Source: Linyphia triangularis (taxonomy: Eukaryota; Arthropoda; Arachnida; Araneae; Linyphiidae). From it: a DNA stretch of 64,000 nt. Every line of letters begins with the position of its first letter. The first letter of the stretch is position 1. Below, one piece after another: positions 42,101 through 52,712 of this stretch. A program made the position numbers and the translations under genes. The stretch covers positions 9,463,593 to 9,527,592 of the forward strand of contig OZ021723.1 of the NCBI GenBank assembly GCA_963978545.1, in the 5' to 3' direction. Below the pieces are notes generated by a model. It was not told where the DNA came from. It saw only the letters and a list, made by a program, of their open reading frames with translations, and searched no databases.

Positions 42101-45100
42101 AAAAGGAAAAAGAACTACATGAAAGTAGAAGTTACTAAAAATCAAACCTTGTCAAATCATTTCAAACGGTTACAGTTAAAACATTCAACATAAATACCTA
42201 TGAGCACTGTGACGATCTACCGTCTAAGTGATGTCTAGTTATGTTGAAGTTTAGTATAGAGAACAAAAGGCTCTAAGGTTTGGCGAGAATTATGTCTTCA
42301 CTCCGCCAAAATGGATTAAATTGTTGCAGTTCCTTATGCGCAGTATTAATATACTCTTAAATAAAGAAAGTAACGATCAGAAACTTGTTTTATTAACAAA
42401 CCGTTTATTTGAAAAAAAGGAAAAAGAACTACATGAAAGTAGAAGTTACTAAAAATCAAACCTTGTCAACTCATTTCAAACGGTTACAGTTAAAACATTC
42501 AACATAAATACCTATGAGCACTGTGACGATCTACCGTCTAAGTGATGTCTAGTTAAGTTGAAGTTTAGTATAGAGAACAAAAGGCTCTAAGGTTTGGCGA
42601 GAATTATGTCTTCACTCCGCCAAAATGGATTAAATTGTTGCAGTTCCTTATGCGCAGTATTAATATACTCTTAAATAAAGAAAGTAACGATCAGTAACTT
42701 GTTTTATTAACAAACCGTTTATTTGAAAAAAAGGAAAAAGAACTACATGAAAGTAGAAGTTACTAAAAATCAAACCTTGTCAAATCATTTCAAACGGTTA
42801 CAGTTAAAACATTCAACATAAATACCTATGAGCACTGTGACGATCTACCGTCTAAGTGATGTCTAGTTAAGTTGAAGTTTAGTATAGAGAACAAAAGGCT
42901 CTAAGGTTTGGCGAGAATTAGGTCTTCACTCCACCAAAATGGATTAAATACCTATGAGCACTGTGACGATCTACCGTCTAAGTGATGTCTAGTTAAGTTG
43001 AAGTTTAGTATAGAGAACAAAAGGCTCTAAGGTTTGGCGAGAATTATGTCTTCACTCCGCCAAAATGGATTAAATTGTTGCAGTTCCTTATGCGCAGTAT
43101 TAATATACTCTTAAATAAAGAAAGTAACGATCAGAAACTTGTTTTATTAACAAACCGTTTATTTGAAAAAAAGGAAAAAGAACTACATGAAAGTAGAAGT
43201 TACTAAAAATCAAACCTTGTCAAATCATTTCAAACGGTTACAGTTAAAACATTCAACATAAATACCTATGAGCACTGTGACGATCTAACGTCTAAGTGAT
43301 GTCTAGTTAAGTTGAAGTTTAGTATAGAGAACAAAAGGCTCTAAGGTTTGGCGAGAATTATGTCTTCACTCCGCCAAAATGGATTAAATTGTTGCAGTTA
43401 ATTATGCGCAGTATTAATATACTCTTAAATAAAGAAAGTAACGATCAGAAACTTGTTTTATTAACAAACCGTTTATTTGAAAAAAAGGAAAAAGAACTAC
43501 ATGAAAGTAGAAGTTACTAAAAATCAAACCTTGTCAAATCATTTCAAACGGTTACAGTTAAAACATTCAACATAAATACCTATGAGCACTGTGACGATCT
43601 ACCGTCTAAGTGATGTCTAGTTAAGTTGAAGTTTAGTATAGAGAACAAAAGGCTCTTAGGTTTGGCGAGAATTAGGTCTTCACTCCACCAAAATGGATTA
43701 AATACCTATGAGCACTGTGACGATCTACCGTCTAAGTGATGTCTAGTTAAGTTGAAGTTTAGTATAGAGAACAAAAGGCTCTAAGGTTTGGCGAGAATTA
43801 TGTCTTCACTCCGCCAAAATGGATTAAATTGTTGCAGTTCCTTATGCACAGTATTAATATACTCTTAAATAAAGAAAGTAACGATCAGAAACTTGTTTTA
43901 TTAACAAACCGTTTATTTGAAAAAGAGGAAAAAGAACTACATGAAAGTAGAAGTTACTAAAAATCAAACCTTGTCAAATCATTTCAAACGGTTACAGTTA
44001 AAACATTCAACATAAATACCTATGAGCACTGTGACGATCTACCGTCTAAGTGATGTCTAGTTAAGTTGAAGTTTAGTATAGAGAACAAAAGGCTCTAAGG
44101 TTTGGCGAGAATTATGTCTTCACTCCGCCAAAATGGATTAAATACCTATGAGCACTGTGACGATCTACCGTCTAAGTGATGTCTAGTTAAGTTGAAGTTT
44201 AGTATAGAGAACAAAAGGCTCTAAGGTTTGGCGAGAATTAGGTCTTCACTCCACCAAAATGGATTAAATATCTATGAGCACTGTGACGATCTACCGTCTA
44301 AGTGATGTCTAGTTAAGTTGAAGTTTAGTATAGAGAACAAAAGGCTCTAAGGTTTGGCGAGAATTATGTCTTCACTCCGCCAAAATGGATTAAATTGTTG
44401 CAGTTCCTTATGCGCAGTATTAATATACTCTTAAATAAAGAAAGTAACGATCAGAAACTTGTTTTATTAACAAACCGTTTATTTGAAAAAAAGGAAAAAG
44501 AACTACATGAAAGTAGAAGTTACTAAAAATCAAACCTTGTCAAATCATTTCAAACGGTTACAGTTAAAACATTCAACATAAATACCTATGAGCACTGTGA
44601 CGATCTACCGTCTAAGTGATGTCTAGTTAAGTTGAAGTTTAGTATAGAGAACAAAAGGCTCTAAGGTTTGGCGAGAATTATGTCTTCACTCCGCCAAAAT
44701 GGATTAAATTGTTGCAGTTCCTTATGCGCAGTATTAATATACTCTTAAATAAAGAAAGTAACGATCAGAAACTTGTTTTATTAACAAACCGTTTATTTGA
44801 AAAAAAGGAAAAAGAACTACATGAAAGTAGAAGTTACTAAAAATCAAACCTTGTCAAATCATTTCAAACGGTTACAGTTAAAACATTCAACATAAATACC
44901 TATGAGCACTGTGACGATCTACCGTCTAAGTGATGTCTAGTTATGTTGAAGTTTAGTATAGAGAACAAAAGGCTCTAAGGTTTGGCGAGAATTATGTCTT
45001 CACTCCGCCAAAATGGATTAAATTGTTGCAGTTCCTTATGCGCAGTATTAATATACTCTTAAATAAAGAAAGTAACGATCAGAAACTTGTTTTATTAACA

Positions 45101-48100
45101 AACCGTTTATTTGAAAAAAAGGAAAAAGAACTACATGAAAGTAGAAGTTACTAAAAATCAAACCTTGTCAACTCATTTCAAACGGTTACAGTTAAAACAT
45201 TCAACATAAATACCTATGAGCACTGTGACGATCTACCGTCTAAGTGATGTCTAGTTAAGTTGAAGTTTAGTATAGAGAACAAAAGGCTCTAAGGTTTGGC
45301 GAGAATTATGTCTTCACTCCGCCAAAATGGATTAAATTGTTGCAGTTCCTTATGCGCAGTATTAATATACTCTTAAATAAAGAAAGTAACGATCAGAAAC
45401 TTGTTTTATTAACAAACCGTTTATTTGAAAAAAAGGAAAAAGAACTACATGAAAGTAGAAGTTACTAAAAATCAAACCTTGTCAAATCATTTCAAACGGT
45501 TACAGTTAAAACATTCAACATAAATACCTATGAGCACTGTGACGATCTACCGTCTAAGTGATGTCTAGTTAAGTTGAAGTTTAGTATAGAGAACAAAAGG
45601 CTCTAAGGTTTGGCGAGAATTAGGTCTTCACTCCACCAAAATGGATTAAATACCTATGAGCACTGTGACGATCTACCGTCTAAGTGATGTCTAGTTAAGT
45701 TGAAGTTTAGTATAGAGAACAAAAGGCTCTAAGGTTTGGCGAGAATTATGTCTTCACTCCGCCAAAATGGATTAAATTGTTGCAGTTCCTTATGCGCAGT
45801 ATTAATATACTCTTAAATAAAGAAAGTAACGATCAGAAACTTGTTTTATTAACAAACCGTTTATTTGAAAAAAAGGAAAAAGAACTACATGAAAGTAGAA
45901 GTTACTAAAAATCAAACCTTGTCAAATCATTTCAAACGGTTACAGTTAAAACATTCAACATAAATACCTATGAGCACTGTGACGATCTACCGTCTAAGTG
46001 ATGTCTAGTTAAGTTGAAGTTTAGTATAGAGAACAAAAGGCTCTAAGGTTTGGCGAGAATTATGTCTTCACTCCGCCAAAATGGATTAAATTGTTGCAGT
46101 TAATTATGCGCAGTATTAATATACTCTTAAATAAAGAAAGTAACGATCAGAAACTTGTTTTATTAACAAACCGTTTATTTGAAAAAAAGGAAAAAGAACT
46201 ACATGAAAGTAGAAGTTACTAAAAATCAAACCTTGTCAAATCATTTCAAACGGTTACAGTTAAAACATTCAACATAAATACCTATGAGCACTCTGACGAT
46301 CTACCGTCTAAGTGATGTCTAGTTAAGTTGAAGTTTAGTATAGAGAACAAAAGGCTCTAAGGTTTGGCGAGAATTAGGTCTTCACTCCACCAAAATGGAT
46401 TAAATACCTATGAGCACTGTGACGATCTACCGTCTAAGTGATGTCTAGTTAAGTTGAAGTTTAGTATAGAGAACAAAAGGCTCTAAGGTTTGGCGAGAAT
46501 TATGTCTTCACTCCGCCAAAATGGATTAAATTGTTGCAGTTCCTTATGCACAGTATTAATATACTCTTAAATAAAGAAAGTAACGATCAGAAACTTGTTT
46601 TATTAACAAACCGTTTATTTGAAAAAGAGGAAAAAGAACTACATGAAAGTAGAAGTTACTAAAAATCAAACCTTGTCAAATCATTTCAAACGGTTACAGT
46701 TAAAACATTCAACATAAATACCTATGAGCACAGTGACGATCTACCGTCTAAGTGATGTCTAGTTAAGTTGAAGTTTAGTATAGAGAACAAAAGGCTCTAA
46801 GGTTTGGCGAGAATTATGTCTTCACTCCGCCAAAATGGATTAAATACCTATGAGCACTGTGACGATCTACCGTCTAAGTGATGTCTAGTTAAGTTGAAGT
46901 TTAGTATAGAGAACAAAAGGCTCTAAGGTTTGGCGAGAATTATGTCTTCACTCCGCCAAAATGGATTAAATACCTATGAGCACTGTGACGATCTACCGTC
47001 TAAGTGGTGTCTAGTTAAGTTGAAGTTTAGTATAGAGAACAAAAGGCTCTAAGGTTTGGCGAGAATTATGTCTTCACTCCGCCAAAATGGATTAAATACC
47101 TATGAGCACTGTGACGATCTACCGTCTAAGTGATGTCTAGTTAAGTTGAAGTTTAGTATAGAGAACAAAAGGCTCTAAGGTTTGGCGAGAATTAGGTCTT
47201 CACTCCACCAAAATGGATTAAATATCTATGAGCACTGTGACGATCTACCGTCTAAGTGATGTCTAGTTAAGTTGAAGTTTAGTATAGAGAACAAAAGGCT
47301 CTAAGGTTTGGCGAGAATTATGTCTTCACTCCGCCAAAATGGATTAAATTGTTGCAGTTCCTTATGCGCAGTATTAATATACTCTTAAATAAAGAAAGTA
47401 ACGATCAGAAACTTGTTTTATTAACAAACCGTTTATTTGAAAAAAAGGAAAAAGAACTACATGAAAGTAGAAGTTACTAAAAATCAAACCTTGTCAAATC
47501 ATTTCAAACGGTTACAGTTAAAACATTCAACATAAATACCTATGAGCACTGTGACGATCTACCGTCTAAGTGATGTCTAGTTAAGTTGAAGTTTAGTATA
47601 GAGAACAAAAGGCTCTAAGGTTTGGCGAGAATTATGTCTTCACTCCGCCAAAATGGATTAAATTGTTGCAGTTCCTTATGCGCAGTATTAATATACTCTT
47701 AAATAAAGAAAGTAACGATCAGAAACTTGTTTTATTAACAAACCGTTTATTTGAAAAAAAGGAAAAAGAACTACATGAAAGTAGAAGTTACTAAAAATCA
47801 AACCTTGTCAAATCATTTCAAACGGTTACAGTTAAAACATTCAACATAAATACCTATGAGCACTGTGACGATCTACCGTCTAAGTGATGTCTAGTTATGT
47901 TGAAGTTTAGTATAGAGAACAAAAGGCTCTAAGGTTTGGCGAGAATTATGTCTTCACTCCGCCAAAATGAATTAAATACCTATGAGCACTGTGACGATCT
48001 ACCGTCTAAGTGATGTCTAGTTAAGTTGAAGTTTAGTATAGAGAACAAAAGGCTCTAAGGTTTGGCGAGAATTAGGTCTTCACTCCACCAAAATGGATTA

Positions 48101-50619
48101 AATACCTATGAGCACTGTGACGATCTACCGTCTAAGTGATGTCTAGTTAAGTTGAAGTTTAGTATAGAGAACAAAAGGCTCTAAGGTTTGGCGAGAATTA
48201 TGTCTTCACTCCGCCAAAATGGATTAAATTGTTGCAGTTCCTTATGCGCAGTATTAATATACTCTTAAATAAAGAAAGTAACGATCAGAAACTTGTTTTA
48301 TTAACAAACCGTTTATTTGAAAAAAAGGAAAAAGAACTACATGAAAGTAGAAGTTACTAAAAATCAAACCTTGTCAAATCATTTCAAACGGTTACAGTTA
48401 AAACATTCAACATAAATACCTATGAGCACTGTGACGATCTACCGTCTAAGTGATGTCTAGTTAAGTTGAAGTTTAGTATAGAGAACAAAAGGCTCTAAGG
48501 TTTGGCGAGAATTATGTCTTCACTCCGCCAAAATGGATTAAATTGTTGCAGTTAATTATGCGCAGTATTAATATACTCTTAAATAAAGAAAGTAACGATC
48601 AGAAACTTGTTTTATTAACAAACCGTTTATTTGAAAAAAAGGAAAAAGAACTACATGAAAGTAGAAGTTACTAAAAATCAAACCTTGTTAAATCATTTCA
48701 AACGGTTACAGTTAAAACATTCAACATAAATACCTATGAGCACTGTGACGATCTACCGTCTAAGTGATGTCTAGTTAAGTTGAAGTTTAGTATAGAGAAC
48801 AAAAGGCTCTAAGGTTTGGCGAGAATTAGGTCTTCACTCCACCAAAATGGATTAAATACCTATGAGCACTGTGACGATCTACCGTCTAAGTGATGTCTAG
48901 TTAAGTTGAAGTTTAGTATAGAGAACAAAAGGCTCTAAGGTTTGGCGAGAATTATGTCTTCACTCCGCCAAAATGGATTAAATTGTTGCAGTTCCTTATG
49001 CACAGTATTAATATACTCTTAAATAAAGAAAGTAACGATCAGAAACTTGTTTTATTAACAAACCGTTTATTTGAAAAAAAGGAAAAAGAACTACATGAAA
49101 GTAGAAGTTACTAAAAATCAAACCTTGTCAAATCATTTCAAACGGTTACAGTTAAAACATTCAACATAAATACCTATGAGCACTGTGACGATCTACCGTC
49201 TAAGTGATGTCTAGTTAAGTTGAAGTTTAGTATAGAGAACAAAAGGCTCTAAGGTTTGGCGAGAATTATGTCTTCACTCCGCCAAAATGAATTAAATACC
49301 TATGAGCACTGTGACGATCTACCGTCTAAGTGATGTCTAGTTAAGTTGAAGTTTAGTATAGAGAACAAAAGGCTCTAAGGTTTGGCGAGAATTATGTCTT
49401 CACTCCGCCAAAATGGATTAAATACCTATGAGCACTGTGACGATCTACCGTCTAAGTGATGTCTAGTTAAGTTGAAGTTTAGTATAGAGAACAAAATTCT
49501 CTAAGGTTTGGCGAGAATTATGTCTTCACTCCGCCAAAATGGATTAAATACCTATGAGCACTGTGACGATCTACCGTCTAAGTGATGTCTAGTTAAGTTG
49601 AAGTTTAGTATAGAGAACAAAAGGCTCTAAGGTTTGGCGAGAATTAGGTCTTCACTCCACCAAAATGGATTAAATATCTATGAGCACTGTGACGATCTAC
49701 CGTCTAAGTGATGTCTAGTTAAGTTGAAGTTTAGTATAGAGAACAAAAGGCTCTAAGGTTTGGCGAGAATTATGTCTTCACTCCGCCAAAATGGATTAAA
49801 TTGTTGCAGTTCCTTATGCGCAGTATTAATATACTCTTAAATAAAGAAAGTAACGATCAGAAACTTGTTTTATTAACAAACCGTTTATTTGAAAAAAAAG
49901 GAAAAAGAACTACATGAAAGTAGAAGTTACTAAAAATCAAACCTTGTCAAATCATTTCAAACGGTTACAGTTAAAACATTCAACATAAATACCTATGAGC
50001 ACTGTGACGATCTACCGTCTAAGTGATGTCTAGTTAAGTTGAAGTTTAGTATAGAGAACAAAAGGCTCTAAGGTTTGGCGAGAATTATGTCTTCACTCCG
50101 CCAAAATGGATTAAATACCTATGAGCACTGTGACGATCTACCGTCTAAGTGATGTCTAGTTAAGTTGAAGTTTAGTATAGAGAACAAAAGGCTCTAAGGT
50201 TTGGCGAGAATTAGGTCTTCACTCCACCAAAATGGATTAAATACCTATGAGCACTGTGACGATCTACCGTCTAAGTGATGTCTAGTTAAGTTGAAGTTTA
50301 GTATAGAGAACAAAAGGCTCTAAGGTTTGGCGAGAATTATGTCTTCACTCCGCCAAAATGGATTAAATACCTATGAGCACTGTGACGATCTACCGTCTAA
50401 GTGATGTCTAGTTAAGTTGAAGTTTAGTATAGAGAACAAAAGGCTCTAAGGTTTGGCGAGAATTATGTCTTCACTCCGCCAAAATGGATTAAATACCTAT
50501 GAGCACTGTGACGATCTACCGTCTAAGTGATGTCTAGTTAAGTTGAAGTTTAGTATAGAGAACAAAAGGCTCTAAGGTTTGGCGAGAATTATGTCTTCAC
50601 TCCGCCAAAATGGATTAAA
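28615..50619. repeat. Repeated cassette of about 2.7 to 2.95 kb (runs 1,1,1,2,1,2,n)
   Basis: A cassette with runs 1,1,1,2,1,2 followed by a run of 3 to 5 starts at 28615, 31443, 35591, 41881 and 44583, and in rearranged form at 47537. Complete cassettes measure 2954, 2828 or 2702 bp according to whether the last run has 5, 4 or 3 monomers. Markers in order are a TTATGTTG monomer, a CAACTCAT linker, an ATTAGGTC monomer, a TTAATTATG linker and a TATGCACAG linker, often with AAAAGAGG. The copy at 35591 is separated from the next by a copy of the 4.84-kb block, so cassettes and large blocks are interleaved. Confidence 0.8.
38545..43388. repeat. 4.84-kb higher-order block, copy 3 of 3
   Basis: Third copy of the block with runs 7,11,4,1,1,1,2,1. 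It shares CTATCGTC near 40771, AAAAGACTCT near 41261, TTATGTTGAAG near 42241 and CAACTCAT near 42467. Length is exactly that of copy 1 (4844 bp). Private changes include GAGCACAG near 39184 and GGATCAAAT near 41687. Confidence 0.85.
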
Positions 50620-51377
50620 TTGTTGCAGTTCCTTATGCGCAGTATTAATATACTCTTAAATAAAGAAAGTAACGATCAGAAACTTGTTTTATTAACAAAC
50701 CGTTTATTTGAAAAAAAGGAAAAAGAACTACATGAAAGTAGAAGTTACTAAAAATCAAACCTTGTCAAATCATTTCAAACGGTTACAGTTAAAACATTCA
50801 ACATAAATACCTATGAGCACTGTGACGATCTGCCGTCTAAGTGATGTCTAGTTAAGTTGAAGTTTAGTATAGAGAACAAAAGGCTCTAAGGTTTGGCGAG
50901 AATTATGTCTTCACTCCGCCAAAATGGATTAAATACCTATGAGCACTGTGACGATCTACCGTCTAAGTGATGTCTAGTTAAGTTGAAGTTTAGTATAGAG
51001 AACAAAAGGCTCTAAGGTTTGGCGAGAATTATGTCTTCACTCCGCCAAAATGGATTAAATACCTATGAGCACTGTGACGATCTACCGTCTTAGTGATGTC
51101 TAGTTAAGTTGAAGTTTAGTATAGAGAACAAAAGGCTCTAAGGTTTGGCGAGAATTATGTCTTCACTCCGCCAAAATTTATTAAATACCTATGAGCACTG
51201 TGACGATCTACCGTCTAAGTGATGTCTAGTTAAGTTGAAGTTTAGTATAGAGAACAAAAGGCTCTAAGGTTTGGCGAGAATTATGTCTTCACTCCGCCAA
51301 AATGGATTAAATACCTATGAGCACTGTGACGATCTATCGTCTAAGTGATGTCTAGTTAAGTTGAAGTTTAGTATAGA

Positions 51378-51624
51378 TCCAGCCTCTATCACAGAATGCT
51401 GGGATGTCCAGAAGAGAGCCCGAATGGTCTGAGACGTCCCCGTAGAAGACATCTACCAAAGTTATTTCACAAGGTTTTCAATACGCCACAGTTTGAAGTA
51501 GATTCCAAATTCACTAAACTCACGTTGAGATGAGATAATCTAACAGCTAACAATGTCTCTCACAATCTCCAACTGTATTGTCCCTAAATGCTAATTTCCG
51601 GATAGCGCTTGAAGTCGGGGAATG
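51378..51624. other. Unique sequence between array edge and candidate exon
   Basis: The array stops abruptly within a monomer (after GTATAGA) and unique DNA of higher GC than the rest of the window begins. On the minus strand this would be the 3' part of the leader before the repeats. No AATAAA or ATTAAA lies in it on that strand, so a transcript would have to run into the satellite, whose linkers do carry AATAAA. Confidence 0.6.
51382..51429 (+). pseudogene. Possible relic of a kinase-domain tail at the array edge
   Basis: Immediately beyond the satellite edge one plus-strand frame reads ASITECWDVQKRARMV and then meets a TGA. The ECWD and AR spacing resembles protein-kinase subdomain XI as found in type II activin/BMP receptors, where a similar motif sits close to the end of the kinase domain. 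Only about 16 residues match, nothing upstream survives because satellite replaces it, and another overlapping plus-strand frame is open for a similar length. Coincidence is quite possible. This strand opposes the candidate transcript described for this region. Confidence 0.2.
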
Positions 51625-51848
51625 TTAAGCTATCACCACATTGATCAGCGCTAGCAATTTTTCCCACGAACTAGTTAACGCCTGTTGATAACCAAGAGTA
51701 TTGAAGTATGGCTGCAATTCTGTTGGCTGCATCTCCTCGATCAGACATTCATTCGTTTGGACCTCCTTTCGGTGATGTACGATAAAATTGAATATACAAT
51801 GACTGTCTCCTTCAACTTTTGAAACATGTGCTCCTAATGATACAATTT
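51625..51848 (-). CDS. Candidate terminal exon, unidentified
   Basis: Minus-strand frame open for 73 codons to TAA at 51627-51625, directly downstream of a good 3' splice site (pyrimidine tract ending TTTCTTAG at 51849). The phase needs one base from an upstream exon. The peptide contains the stretches SKVEGDSHCIFNF, ELQPYFNTLGYQQAL and SSWEKLLAL, looks globular and has no membrane segment. I do not recognise the family. No upstream coding exon in matching phase was found, and joining the short ATG frame at 52613 through the donor at 52581 gives the wrong frame. It could equally be a non-coding exon of a satellite-containing RNA, with the open frame due to chance. Confidence 0.3.
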
Positions 51849-51859
51849 CTAAGAAATAG
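51849..51859 (-). promoter_or_regulatory. 3' splice site duplicated by SINE insertion
   Basis: Minus-strand CTATTTCTTAG precedes the candidate exon. The same string recurs on the far side of the SINE at 52043-52033, where it is preceded by the longer tract GCTTGTTTTTC. Before insertion the acceptor would have read as one strong site, GCTTGTTTTTCCTATTTCTTAG. Now the distal copy keeps the full tract and the proximal copy has SINE tail upstream of it. Confidence 0.55.
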
Positions 51860-52031
51860 ATGGGTTGTTTTCAGATTATCTGGCACCGTCAGCAACACGA
51901 GGGCTATAATGCGCAGAAACTTTCGTCATTTGACAAGCCAACATGCATTTACAAACACCCATGCCTAACACGGGACTCGAACCCTCGCGGTCTAGAAGCT
52001 AGCACGCTAACCACTATACCGTTTGGATGGC
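51860..52031 (-). mobile_element. tRNA-derived SINE, copy 1, full length with 12-bp TSD
   Basis: Read on the minus strand the element has an A-box-like GGTATAGTGGTTAGCGTG and a B box GGTTCGAGTCC, as in a tRNA-headed pol III SINE, followed by a tRNA-unrelated body and an AACCC-type tail. It is flanked by the perfect duplication TCTAAGAAATAG at 51848-51859 and 52032-52043. Compared with the other copies, about 6 bp are missing just before the B box, which weakens the T-stem. It sits at a splice acceptor of the candidate transcript and could be exonised. Confidence 0.9.
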
Positions 52032-52043
52032 TCTAAGAAATAG

Positions 52044-52581
52044 GAAAAACAAGCAATCGATTTGTATGGCATAACTCTGTAAACTGGTTTTGTAAAGTCG
52101 TGTATTTTCTTCATCTGCTTAATGAACGGAAACCGCTTACAACCTATCTACAAGTTAGAGTTAAAAATCAGTGGCTGTGTTGTTATTGGAATCAGAAGTC
52201 TTGACTATTTTATGACTTTAGTTGTATAAAAAATTTCTTGCAATAAGATAAAAGAGGGAGATTCTCTGCTGTACACTCCTGACATTTTGGCTCTTTTTTT
52301 CTTTTTTTTTTTCTACCCGTAAACAAATTAGGATTCTAAAATTATAACGAATCTAATAGTTATGTTTTTGTTTTATACAATACTAGCTGAGGGCAAAGTT
52401 ATATTGAAAAATAATGTTATGAATTCTTCCACCGAGGCAATGATGGCACAGTTTTTACGGTATAAAAATATTTATTCTCTCTTCAAAAGCTCACAAAAGT
52501 TATTCGGAGAACAGTCACTATCAAGCCTCCAAACAAGCTTCAATGAAAACAACTTCGAATACAGCTATTATACAAGCTCAC
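52044..52581. other. Unique region between promoter and SINE; candidate leader and intron
   Basis: AT-rich sequence with no convincing coding frame. On the minus strand, downstream of the predicted start site, potential 5' splice sites are GGA|GTGAGC with GT at 52581-52580 and TTT|GTGAGC with GT at 52504-52503. A strong pyrimidine tract ends at the distal acceptor at 52033. A minus-strand AATAAA is present near 52478. The plus-strand frame at 52362-52589 has no recognisable features. Confidence 0.4.
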
Positions 52582-52675
52582 TCCAATAGGTAAACAAGGC
52601 GATCAGCTTTCATCGAAGTCCGAAGTCAATCTGAAAACTTTCCCGATCTCCGGTCTTTATATACCAGGCGAGTGA

Positions 52676-52693
52676 GAACATTCCCGAAATTTC
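52676..52693 (-). promoter_or_regulatory. Proximal heat-shock element, four perfect phased units
   Basis: The plus strand reads GAAcaTTCccGAAatTTC: four perfect units alternating in orientation at 5-bp spacing, the consensus HSF site. Its near edge is 13 bp from the TATA box. Confidence 0.8.
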
Positions 52694-52712
52694 CAGCCAA
52701 TTATTTGAAAAA

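Larger units (their letters stand above)
1..51377. repeat. Giant two-component satellite array (126-bp monomer, 188-bp linker)
   Basis: Tandem DNA made of a 126-bp monomer starting TACCTATGAGCACTGTGACG and a 188-bp linker starting TTGTTGCAGTTCCTTATGCG. Counting by position gives 274 complete monomers, a last monomer cut after 66 bp, 89 complete linkers and 54 bp of a linker at the left edge. With two linkers of 189 bp and one monomer of 125 bp (deletion near 26587) this sums exactly to 51377. Linkers start for example at 1315, 2007, 2699, 3769 and 5343. Monomer runs between linkers are 10,4,4,7,11,4,1,1,1,2,1,5 at the left and 1,3,1,2,5,5,4 at the right. Most copies are identical by eye, so homogenisation is recent. 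Every reading frame is closed quickly. The left boundary lies outside the window. Some copy-number detail could reflect assembly. Confidence 0.98.
51378..52632 (-). ncRNA. Candidate heat-shock transcript leader leading into satellite (hsr-omega-like)
   Basis: Inferred transcription unit running leftward from the heat-shock promoter at 52632-52735, through unique sequence with plausible donors and a strong acceptor, into the satellite at 51377. Drosophila hsr-omega has the same order: heat-shock elements, short spliced unique region with a tiny open frame, then kilobases of tandem repeat. Here the first ATG (52613-52611) opens an 11-codon frame only. The repeat in this orientation contains ATAGGTA, close to the nonamer I recall from hsr-omega repeats. 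No expression evidence is available. Alternatives are a heat-shock protein promoter separated from its gene, or an LTR. Confidence 0.4.

Noticed and set aside
1..51377. CRISPR-like alternation of repeats and spacers
   Set aside because: The 188-bp linkers are themselves near-identical and not unique spacers, repeats are 126 bp, and the genome context is eukaryotic.
1..51377. Repeat protein, since 126 bp equals 42 codons
   Set aside because: Stops occur in every frame of the monomer and linker on both strands.
1..51377. Hammerhead ribozyme, 5S rDNA or tRNA satellite
   Set aside because: No CTGATGAG plus GAAA core and no 5S or tRNA internal promoter motifs are seen in either component.
52362..52589. 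75-codon plus-strand frame
   Set aside because: Lies antisense to the heat-shock promoter leader, biased composition, no motif.
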